Shown here in pieces: positions 1 to 6,466 of a DNA stretch of 14,630 nucleotides. This stretch comes from Phoronis ovalis (lineage: Eukaryota; Phoronida; Phoronidae), in NCBI GenBank assembly GCA_028565635.1, contig JAOXYB010031331.1, positions 1 through 14,630 on the forward strand, in the 5' to 3' direction. Each line of letters starts with the position of its first letter. Positions within the stretch are counted from its first letter, which is position 1. A program made the position numbers and the translations under genes. A model generated the notes under the pieces. That model saw only the letters and a program-made list of their open reading frames with translations. It did not search any database and had not been told where the DNA came from.

Positions 1-170
1 AATATTATTTGTTTTCGGTAGTAACTATATTTTCTATATAATGTTTCATTTCCAGTCTCTGCGTACAGCTTAAAGTATTTCTTGTTGGCTTGGATTCCTG
101 AATATGGATATCAGAAGAAACATAATTATTTTATAATTTTGATTCCTTATGACTTCAAACAATTTTGTAG
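1..170 (+). other. intron of the FTSJ3-like gene, 3' part
   Basis: I see no coding sequence here. It ends in an AT-rich tract and the acceptor TTTTGTAG at 163-170, immediately before sequence encoding a lysine-rich stretch that continues into the acidic FTSJ3 linker. The ATG at 149 lies inside this intron and is not a start codon. The upstream exons, which would encode the methyltransferase domain, lie outside the window. Confidence 0.7.
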
Positions 171-404
171 GTAAAGAAAAAGCCAAAGCCAATAAAAAGA
201 ACCTTGTCACTTCTAAACAGACAGAAGGTGATAATGACTCTGACTCTGGCCATGTTAGCAAGTCCGACAGTAATGATTCCGATGCATCAGAGAGTTCTTC
301 AGATTCAGATAGTGATTCTGATGTTAATGAAGTTGTACAGCCTGCAGAAAATAATAAAAGAAATCGGACAAAAGACGGGTTTGAAATAGTATCAGCAGAA
401 CCGG
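171..404 (+). CDS. FTSJ3: FTSJ3 exon: acidic linker and start of the Spb1_C region
   Basis: This exon of 77 whole codons begins with a Lys/Ala-rich stretch, passes through a long run of Ser-Asp dipeptides (roughly 220-335) and ends at [11 protein letters not shown]. The donor is CCGG|GTGAGA with GT at 405-406. The exon ends one base into a codon; that G joins CT of the next exon to encode Ala. The first codon is also split with an exon outside the window. Confidence 0.88.
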
Positions 405-3278
405 GTGAGAACTATTTAATATAAAGTAAATGAGGGTTGTTCCATTGAAAATTGTCAAGGGGGAGGACCTGAAAATGATTATGATTTCACTACACGGGGT
501 AGTTGAAAAAGATTTTAGTATTGTTGAACTAGTTTTTATTATGAGGGGCACGGGAAGATTAATGCAGTTTAATTGCTAGGGTAGTAAGATGAGAAAAAAT
601 ATTCAGGTCCCCCTCCATGATAATTTCCAATGGAACATTCCTTAGACAGTGCTTTCAAGGTCTTCAAAGCATATTCAATTAAAGGTTCAAAGAAAAGAAC
701 ATACACAGTAGTTGGTGGTGTGTTGCCACCACCTGGTGGATATACTACAATGAAGTGTGTCTACAAATAAGCCAAACTGGATAAATGCAAAGTGCTAAGG
801 ATAAAAAACAACATGATGTATTAAATTACTTGAGAATATGTACACGGGGGGACAGTCTTTGGATGATTTCAATGTTGTCTGTTTTATTGCATCGCTAGAG
901 TGGCAATTCAATACGAGAATGCCAATCCATGAAGTGGCATATAAAAATTTGAAATGATTCTTTCATTGGTTAAGTAGGTCAAAGTTCAAGCAAATAATGT
1001 CACCTATGATGATGATTTTTCTATATCTTGACAATACAATGAAAGTTAACGATTAGTCTTACTGAGGTGACGTAATACAGTTTACCAACTCCGTAGCAGT
1101 TCATCTAAAATATATAACCTTTGAGTGTGTAGTTGAGTGGATGCAGTGACGATACTTACTAATTAGAGATTAGATTCCCATGTGGCAAAACATAATGAGG
1201 CTTTAATCTGGGATATTTCAGGTTACCAAGGTTTTTCTTCTTATGGAAATATGGGATTATGACATCTAAAGTTTTATTCATGGGTCTTCCTTCTGTTGTT
1301 GTTAGCATGTTAGAAATCACAAACTAAACAGTGTTGTTGTTGTTATATTGTGGTATTAAAATCAGTTTGCATATTTTGAATTAAATTCATGATTACCGCA
1401 CTACTATATCTTATTTTCATGCTTTACAGCTAGAAAAATGCACAAACTAGATCCGGAAGGTTTAGCGATTGGTGCAGCTATAGCAACATCACACAAAAGA
1501 AAGCGTGATATCATAGACAACTCTTTCAACAGGTACGTCACATGTCTACGTAGTGTACAGTACCAGCCAACCACTTTGAAAGACTTTCAGAATGCTTTCC
1601 TCCCTGCTGCCAACTACGACAAAGTTCTTACTAGTGATATGGAATACATTCAATTACACGTGTTCGTGTTTGTGTAGCAGTGTTGTTTGCAGTTAGGTTC
1701 AGTAAGATGTGAATTACCCCAAAAAGATGGCAGCAGTGCACTAAGTATGATAGTAACGTAATGCCTAGATGTTTCACCTATGATGAAAAATACTCTTGCA
1801 TCTTGACAAGATAATGAGAGGTATGATTAGTCTTACTGAGGTGACATCAGCTGCAAAAGTCTAACTTGCAAATTTAACCCATTTTGTATAGTTACCATAG
1901 ACAGACGGCAAAAGGAATAGACTCTGCTTTTGATTTGTTATAAGTTATCACTTTGTATTTAGGGAATAACAGTATTTTAGCTGCTCATTGAAATGTGATA
2001 TTTTTGTATATGAGCTATCGAGAGAAGAAGCACTGAGACTTGTTGTAAGACTTCATATAAAATAAGAAAATGTCTGAATAGCTCGATATTACTGTTTGCC
2101 CATAGAATGTTTTTAATAAAAATGTTTGGACTATTGAGGTACATTTGTCTCCCGTCATAGTACTGGAATGCACATTCAGTGGCAAGCTGTTCTGTGTTTA
2201 GACAAGGATGTGGACAATTTCATTGCCAGGTTTGCTTTACACTGTTACGCTTTAATATGTTCTAACTTTCATGTCACTACAATGTAGGTATACATTCAAT
2301 GATGATGGCCTGCCTGATTGGTTTGTTCAAGAAGAAAGCAAACATGTGAGGAGGCAAATGCCAGTTACAAAGGCAGAGGTTGAAGAATATAAACTACGTA
2401 TGAAAGCAATTAATGCTAGAGATATACACAAAGTGGCTGAAGCTAAAGGAAGAAAAAAGAGAAAGGTATTTGTCAGTGCAATCACGCCTTGATAAACTGC
2501 ACTAGGGAGCTGTGTTTAGTTGATTTCTTTTGATCTTTTGAATTTTGTTTCTTACCATCGATTTAACCTTTTATATCTGCTAAATTCTCACAAAATTCAG
2601 CAAAAGTTCTGGTTTGAAGCCTGTAAATCCTCTGATCCAAGCTCAGATTATTTCAACTTGGTTGCTATTTTACCTTTATAGGCAGTGAAAAGGTTAGAAA
2701 GAGCCCGCAAGAAAGCAGAGTCTGTAACAGACAGTGTTGATGCATCAGAAAAAGAAAAATGGAGCCAAATTAAAGGGTATGAAAGATATATTATTGTTTT
2801 ACGCAAACCTGTACTCACACGTAAAGTTTGTTTGTTGCAGCATTCAATTTTCTTAATCTAAGAGGTGCTGGAAGTCTTTATTTTATTACATAAGTTTCGG
2901 CTATAACAAATTCTGGAGCTGTATGCAATGAAGTGTTCAGAATACTACCCCCAAGTGTTGTCTTTCGATGTGTCCGAAAATTGTTTTACTTGCTGTTTAC
3001 TTTATACCTTTTCATGAAACTGTTTTTATTCCTATAAAGTTAATAAACCAAATACCTGTTTTCATAGAATTTACAAGAAAGCTGGATTACTAAAGGAGAA
3101 AAAGAAAGAGGTTCAGTACGTCGTAGCAAGGAGTACTAGTGGAAAACGAGTGTCAAGGCCACCCGGTGTTAAAGGGCGATTTAAAGTGGTTGACCCGCGT
3201 ATGAAGAAGGACAATAGGAGAGAAAAATATAACAATAAGCAAGCAAAGGGAAAGAAAAAGGGCAACAAGAGGAAATAA
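171..3278 (+). CDS. FTSJ3: FTSJ3/Spb1-like pre-rRNA 2'-O-methyltransferase, C-terminal part (5 exons, 5'-partial)
   Basis: FTSJ3/Spb1 is a nucleolar protein of 60S ribosome biogenesis; it joins an FtsJ-type SAM-dependent RNA ribose methyltransferase domain to a long C-terminal Spb1_C region. Only the C-terminal part is in view. Joining 171-404, 1430-1532, 2288-2465, 2682-2776 and 3068-3278 gives an open frame of about 272 residues ending in TAA at 3276-3278. In order it encodes a Ser/Asp-rich acidic linker, [17 protein letters not shown], an [16 protein letters not shown] block, [31 protein letters not shown], a [29 protein letters not shown] block and a lysine/arginine-rich tail ending NKRK. 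I recognise these as Spb1_C hallmarks. All four internal introns are GT-AG and the frame is kept across each junction. The introns host two box C/D snoRNA candidates and a small transposon-like element. Assignment to FTSJ3 is confident; exact boundaries come from splice signals and protein-family similarity, not from cDNA. Confidence 0.93.
434..641. mobile_element. small non-autonomous inverted-repeat element (MITE-like)
   Basis: The two ends are diverged inverted repeats of about 40 bp: the left end starts GGGTTGTTCCATTGAAAATT and the reverse complement of the right end starts GGAATGTTCCATTGGAAATT. The match continues inward to a shared GGACCTGAA block. The whole unit is 208 bp with no coding capacity. 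Flanking trinucleotides are TGA (431-433) and TTA (642-644), which would fit a mutated 3-bp TTA target duplication as made by PIF/Harbinger transposases. That family placement is an inference from weak evidence; the inverted repeat itself is clear. Confidence 0.72.
999..1071 (+). ncRNA. box C/D snoRNA candidate, copy 1, guide to 28S rRNA
   Basis: Box C/D snoRNAs guide 2'-O-methylation of RNA by fibrillarin, and in animals most are processed from introns of host genes. Here a terminal stem GTCACC (999-1004) / GGTGAC (1066-1071) encloses box C ATGATGA (1006-1012) and box D CTGA (1062-1065). Weaker internal boxes are D'-like TTGA (1028-1031) and C'-like ATGAAAG (1039-1045). The bases before box D, CGATTAGTCTT (1050-1060), can pair over 11 positions with AAGACUAAUCG, a segment I recall from domain II of eukaryotic large-subunit rRNA. 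By the rule that the fifth base upstream of box D marks the target, T1057 selects the A in AAG(A)CU. The alternative is a short inverted-repeat element, but box placement and the guide match favour a snoRNA. Confidence 0.82.
1430..1532 (+). CDS. FTSJ3: FTSJ3 exon: [10 protein letters not shown] block
   Basis: This exon of 33 whole codons encodes [18 protein letters not shown] followed by a basic stretch and DNSFN. The donor is AACAG|GTACGTC; the last two bases AG are completed by G2288 to give Arg. Reading through the donor adds about 48 residues before a stop at 1675-1677; those residues have no family resemblance and are intron. Confidence 0.92.
1533..2287 (+). other. FTSJ3 intron (755 bp) carrying the second snoRNA candidate
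   Basis: Donor GTACGT, acceptor AATGTAG at 2281-2287. It holds the box C/D candidate 1773-1845. A 7-bp inverted repeat with an adjacent CTGA lies at 2012-2084 and is treated as a finding only. I see nothing else. Confidence 0.75.
1773..1845 (+). ncRNA. box C/D snoRNA candidate, copy 2, same guide as copy 1
   Basis: This is a paralogue of the candidate at 999-1071, aligned over 73 nt with roughly three quarters or more identity by eye. Box C ATGATGA is at 1780-1786, box D CTGA at 1836-1839, the D'-like TTGA at 1803-1806 and the C'-like ATGAGAG at 1814-1820. The terminal stem TCACC (1774-1778) / GGTGA (1840-1844) is kept, with one mismatch just outside it. The guide before box D reads TGATTAGTCTT (1824-1834). 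Relative to copy 1 its first base is T instead of C, which still pairs with the target G as a wobble. Flanking intron sequence is not similar between the copies, so only the RNA-sized unit is conserved. Confidence 0.8.
2288..2465 (+). CDS. FTSJ3: FTSJ3 exon: YTFNDD..WFVQEE core of Spb1_C
   Basis: One base completes Arg, then 59 codons encode [16 protein letters not shown], a central helix-rich stretch and [19 protein letters not shown]. This is the most conserved part of the Spb1 C-terminal domain. The exon ends on a codon boundary before GTATTTG (GT at 2466-2467). The ATG at 2271 lies in the intron and is not a start. Confidence 0.94.
2682..2776 (+). CDS. FTSJ3: FTSJ3 exon: [13 protein letters not shown] helix
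   Basis: The acceptor CTTTATAG ends at 2681. The exon encodes [18 protein letters not shown] followed by [12 protein letters not shown], a charged helical segment matching the stretch before the YKKAGL motif in FTSJ3 proteins. It ends two bases into a Gly codon (GG|GTATGA), completed by A3068. It is under 100 nt, so only splice logic and family similarity reveal it. Confidence 0.92.
3068..3278 (+). CDS. FTSJ3: FTSJ3 last exon: YKKAGL to basic C-terminus and stop
   Basis: The acceptor TTTTCATAG ends at 3067. The exon encodes [20 protein letters not shown], then [29 protein letters not shown] and a Lys/Asn/Gly-rich tail ending NKRK, with TAA at 3276-3278. The basic tail is typical of the family and suits nucleolar localisation and pre-rRNA contact. 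Confidence 0.94.
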
Positions 3279-3294
3279 AATATAATAACACTGA

Positions 3295-3300
3295 AATAAA
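3295..3300 (+). terminator. poly(A) signal AATAAA of FTSJ3
   Basis: A canonical AATAAA begins 17 nt after the FTSJ3 stop codon, implying a very short 3' UTR of perhaps 35-45 nt. No other clear + strand signal lies closer to the stop. Confidence 0.75.
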
Positions 3301-3732
3301 TGGATATCTTGAATTGTAAGAGCACCCTACCAAATCTGTATACCAAACATCATTAGTCTCAAATTTAGCGAAAATGTGCCAATACTAAGGACTTATGGCA
3401 TTGATCTAGGTGGTAAACTTTGAAGACAATATTCAAAGAAATGAAGAATTCACAGATTTTGGTGACGCATCATTTTGCAATGCTATTTTAAAAAATTAAT
3501 TTTACAAACATTAAGATTAATATCCAGTAAACTTAATATATATATTGTTTTTGTATGTAAAAGGTTTAGTGACACAATGACAACACGACATGCAGCGTGA
3601 TACTCCTATCAGACAATCATTAATTAGGAGCTATTCAGCACAGGGAGATTAGAATCGTAACAGAAACAACCTCAAACTGTAGTTCCCGTGAACATGTGAT
3701 GTAAAAGCATGTAAATAGTTCAGAATTACAGA
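3301..3732. other. gap between the convergent FTSJ3 and 14-3-3 gene ends
   Basis: This stretch is AT-rich, has no convincing open frame and no recognisable RNA gene. It separates the FTSJ3 poly(A) signal from the most distal candidate poly(A) signal of the 14-3-3 locus. A few dozen bases at its right edge would contain the 14-3-3 cleavage site if that signal is used. Confidence 0.6.
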
Positions 3733-3738
3733 TTTATT
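3733..3738 (-). terminator. candidate distal poly(A) signal of 14-3-3 set B
   Basis: TTTATT on the + strand reads AATAAA on the - strand, about 750 nt past the set B stop codon. It would give a long 3' UTR that includes the repeat at 3834-3947. Use of this site rather than 3986-3991 is not decided by sequence alone. Confidence 0.45.
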
Positions 3739-3833
3739 AAATTATAAGTGCATAAACAGTATGTTCAAACTTTCTTAATATTACAAATTCCTGTATAAAA
3801 GAGAAGAAAAACTTTTACAACAAAATATTTGAG

Positions 3834-3947
3834 GAATTGAAGAATACATGCACTCTTCTGCAGATGTTACAACCTCTAAGTAACGCCCAAGAATTGAAGA
3901 ATGCATGCAGTCAATTGACGTTGCGACCTCTCAGTAGTAACACTGTC
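3834..3947. repeat. two-copy diverged tandem repeat, period 57 bp
   Basis: Copy 1 starts at 3834 and copy 2 at 3891, both with GAATTGAAGAAT. They share ACATGCA/GCATGCA, GATGTTACAACCTCT versus GACGTTGCGACCTCT, and AGTAAC near the end. The repeat lies just past the proximal candidate poly(A) signal of 14-3-3 set B, so it is either in an extended 3' UTR or in its downstream flank. Confidence 0.7.
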
Positions 3948-3985
3948 ACCTTCATAATTATAAAATATTTAAATCATTAAATCAC

Positions 3986-3991
3986 TTTATT
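3986..3991 (-). terminator. candidate proximal poly(A) signal of 14-3-3 set B
   Basis: TTTATT on the + strand gives AATAAA on the - strand, about 490 nt past the set B stop codon at 4482. It is the first canonical signal I find on that strand downstream of the stop. Confidence 0.55.
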
Positions 3992-4481
3992 AAAATAATA
4001 TTTGTAACTACACTTACATGACTGACATTATTTAACTTCTGATACTTATAATTATGAATCTGGTCGTATGTGACTTGCAGTGAATAACGAAACTAAAGAC
4101 ATGACAAAAACGGCAACAACAAATCTACTGGAACAAACGAACTAGTTTATATTATATATGTTCTAAATATTGTGTTTATATCACAAAATAGTACTATGCT
4201 TGTGAAATACAGGAAATATTTAACTTGCTCATTAAATGTCATCAGCATTCACCTGCTGTGTCTTCTCAAATATTTCTCCCGTACTGTTAACAGTGCATGT
4301 GTATTTGTCTACATAGTCAAACTTGATACTCAAGAGTCAACATTATATGATACTTCATAATTATACTTTAGGATATAACATTAAAGGCCATGTCTTTATG
4401 CCTACTCTACAAAACATAACATCATGGAATTTCTGCTAATGTAAGAAATGAGTCCTCTTTCCTATGAAGTCATGATTGCCT
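3992..4481 (-). other. probable 3' UTR of 14-3-3 set B
   Basis: This runs from the TAA stop of set B towards the first AATAAA on the - strand. It is AT-rich and has no coding sequence on either strand that I can support; a 62-codon + strand frame around 4172-4360 has no family resemblance. Confidence 0.55.
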
Positions 4482-4540
4482 TTAACTGGCATCTTGGTCT
4501 GCATTTTCCAAGTCTTCAAGCTGCTCGTCCTTGTCTTCCC
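4482..4540 (-). CDS. YWHAE: 14-3-3 set B exon 5 (acidic tail and stop)
   Basis: The acceptor TTTCCAG precedes GGGAAGAC. Joined to the G of exon 4 it encodes [19 protein letters not shown] and TAA (4482-4484). The acidic flexible tail is the usual end of 14-3-3 proteins. At 59 nt it is found by splice logic only. Confidence 0.87.
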
Positions 4541-6466
4541 CTGGAAAGAATAGAGTGACATTTTTCTACAGTTGCTTGTTACTATATTTAGGAAACATCG
4601 TACTTTTGACAGGATTGAAAACTTTGTGATAATGGTTGTCATTCTCTTGCTCGTAAATCCACCTGTTAATATTCTACCAAATATCTGTTGATTCAGCGAT
4701 ATCAGGGATTAACATCATGTGTTAAGCATCAATTCGTATACTTGTACAGAGCTTTATTAATCTTGTATATTCATACTGGGGCTAGTTTTCAATCAGGTCA
4801 GTTCCAGGAATAACTGGCCAAATCAGTTGATCACGTCATCACACAAAACATAAATAATTTATAATAGTTCACTTTATATTAAAAAGAAAGTTTAGTTGGA
4901 CCTTGGCAATTAAACTGAAGTTCTATAAAATCAATTCAACATAACTATTTTCTTTGGTATCCTTGTTCTGTTTCTGAAAGCTCACTAACCTTGCATGTCT
5001 GAAGTCCAGAGTGTTAAGTTATCTCTAAGCAGCTGCATTATTAGTGTTGAATCTTTGTAGCTATCTTCTTTGAGATCATCCAACTCTGCAATAGCTTCAT
5101 CAAATGCAGCCTTAGCCAACCGACAAGCACGATCAGGTGCATTCAGAATCTCATAGTAAAACACGGAGAAATTAAGAGCCAAACCAAGTCGGATAGGATG
5201 CGTAGGATTTAGGTCTTTCATCGCTACATCACTAGCTTCCTTGTATGCAACTAAACTTTTTTCCGCAGATTCTTTTCTGGCATCAGCTGTAGAGAACTCT
5301 GCTACGTAACGATAGTAGTCTCCCTTCCTGCAATGTCATACCAATGTTTCATATTATACATGTATAACAAAATGGTCCATTAAGGGGTCTTGTAGCCCTT
5401 TCTTACAAAGTTTAGTTGACTCAGTTTTATTGATTCTTTCCTGGTGCATAACTAAATATACATATCTTTCTAACAAAGTAAATTTTTTAAAATCTGAGAT
5501 ATGTTTATGTAGTTATATATGTAAAGGTTATTTGCGCTGTGTATAAATATATATAAGTTGAGGGATTCGCAATCCAAAATTCAACGTTTAACTCAAAATG
5601 GCAACAATACAAGTCAAATGACTTATTCGGGGAAAATAAACTACACATGTACAAAGTTAGATTTGTATACTTTCAAAACATGCATACTTTTATTTGTGTA
5701 TCTTTTCATTTAAGAATCTAAAATAGTATGAAGGGAGAAATAGATTGCTGAACGATGCTCTACACCTTAGTTGAAGTGTTTTCATGAATGCCTTGTGAAG
5801 GCAGAAATTATGTTAAGCTCACGTTTACGAGGCGTGATTTTTTCTACGTGCATTTTCTTCATGATGTCTTATGTAATACTTACATTTTGTGATAGAAGAC
5901 CTTTGATTCGCCAGATGTTGCAGCTGGAATTAGGTGTTTATCCAATACTTCCAAAATATCATTACATATGCCTTCAAGCTCCGTTTCAATCTGTAATATT
6001 AATAATTTACAGTGTGTAAGTTTAATTTGTATTAAAACATTAAGTTCACAAAACATGTTTCTCCATTTAGATAGCAGAAATTAAAACTAGTTGCATAATT
6101 TGTAACAAAATCATAGTCTTAAGCAAATACACTCATAGCTGTTTTGGTGCGACAAGTCAGAAACCGAATGCACAAACAACAATGCAGTATCAGACAACAT
6201 GGTGGCATATCAATTTATTTCAATTATAGTTTTTTAAATTTTTAATCACAATATGTGTACCTCTTTCCTATATTGTTTGATCATGTTCATCTTCATGTCA
6301 TCTGGCGACTGTTTGCTTTCTTCTTTCTGCTCAATACTGCTGACAATTCTCCAGGACGCCCTACGAGCTCCGATAACATTCTTGTATGCTACCGAAAGAA
6401 GATTACGTTCTTCAATACTCAGCTCCACATCCAATGCAGAAACTTTTTTCATGGACTCCACCATTT
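4482..6466 (-). CDS. YWHAE: 14-3-3 epsilon-type protein, set B of exons 2-5 (no start exon of its own seen)
   Basis: 14-3-3 proteins are cytosolic dimeric adaptors that bind phosphoserine/phosphothreonine motifs. Exons 6261-6466, 5884-5990, 4990-5327 and 4482-4540 join without a frame break. Both 14-3-3 signatures are present: [11 protein letters not shown], and [14 protein letters not shown] followed by LTLWTS. Phosphate-pocket residues equivalent to Lys50, Arg57 and the Arg-Tyr of DYYRY are intact. The set opens with EMVESMKKV, which must follow the ERYD end of a first exon. I find no such exon between 6467 and 8507; the only one is at 13868-13931. With it the protein would have 257 residues, the same as set A. 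Intron phases (1, 0, 2, 1) equal those of set A, so the two sets arose by duplication. Set B differs from A in [27 protein letters not shown] and the tail [19 protein letters not shown]. It could be an alternative 3' cassette of one gene, or a separate gene whose first exon I missed. Confidence 0.9.
4990..5327 (-). CDS. YWHAE: 14-3-3 set B exon 4 (helices 5-9)
   Basis: This 338-nt exon (G + 112 codons + G) encodes [20 protein letters not shown] through [20 protein letters not shown] to [14 protein letters not shown] and TSDMQ. The acceptor is TTGCAG and the donor CAAG|GTTAGT. The length is identical to set A exon 4. Confidence 0.95.
5328..5883 (-). other. intron of 14-3-3 set B between exons 3 and 4 (556 bp)
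   Basis: The donor AAAAT|GTAAGT is next to exon 3 and the acceptor TTGCAG is next to exon 4. It is AT-rich and I see no gene or RNA in it. Confidence 0.8.
5884..5990 (-). CDS. YWHAE: 14-3-3 set B exon 3
   Basis: The acceptor ATTACAG is followed by ATT GAA ACG, encoding [20 protein letters not shown] and [15 protein letters not shown], then AT of a Met codon completed by exon 4. The donor is AAAAT|GTAAGT. IETEL resembles 14-3-3 zeta-class wording more than set A's VEKEL does. Confidence 0.94.
6261..6466 (-). CDS. YWHAE: 14-3-3 set B exon 2
   Basis: The acceptor TTTCTAG is followed by AA, which needs a G from exon 1 to make Glu, then [20 protein letters not shown], the [11 protein letters not shown] signature, [20 protein letters not shown] and a variable [18 protein letters not shown]. 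The donor is GAG|GTACAC. It has 68 codons against 67 in set A. Its entry phase fits the single exon 1. Confidence 0.94.

Larger units (their letters stand above)
405..1429 (+). other. FTSJ3 intron (1025 bp) carrying a small inverted-repeat element and a snoRNA candidate
   Basis: This intron runs from GTGAGA to the acceptor TTTACAG at 1423-1429. It contains the inverted-repeat element 434-641 and the box C/D candidate 999-1071. Around 711-732 there is a short hairpin-like run (GGTGGTG then CCACCACC) to which I assign no function. Elsewhere I see no gene. Confidence 0.75.

Noticed and set aside
149-170. ATG at 149 as start of a 91-residue acidic protein
   Set aside because: It lies before the TTTTGTAG acceptor at 163-170, and the reading frame downstream is an internal FTSJ3 segment that continues across splice junctions.
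1533-1677. Coding extension of the [10 protein letters not shown] exon
   Set aside because: It follows a good GT donor. The residues match nothing in the FTSJ3 family, whereas splicing to 2288 restores the conserved RYTFNDD.
999-1845. The paired 73-nt units as a very short transposon with GTCACCT ends
   Set aside because: The shared ends are only about 6-7 bp, no target duplication is visible, and boxes C and D plus an rRNA-complementary guide sit exactly where a snoRNA needs them. This option is kept as the main alternative.
3113-3346. 77-residue open frame on the - strand, rich in Phe and Leu
   Set aside because: It is the complement of the lysine-rich last exon of FTSJ3, which naturally yields Phe/Leu codons on the other strand.
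4436-4642. 68-residue - strand open frame overlapping set B exon 5
   Set aside because: It reads the exon in the wrong frame and runs through the acceptor; the spliced frame gives a typical acidic 14-3-3 tail.
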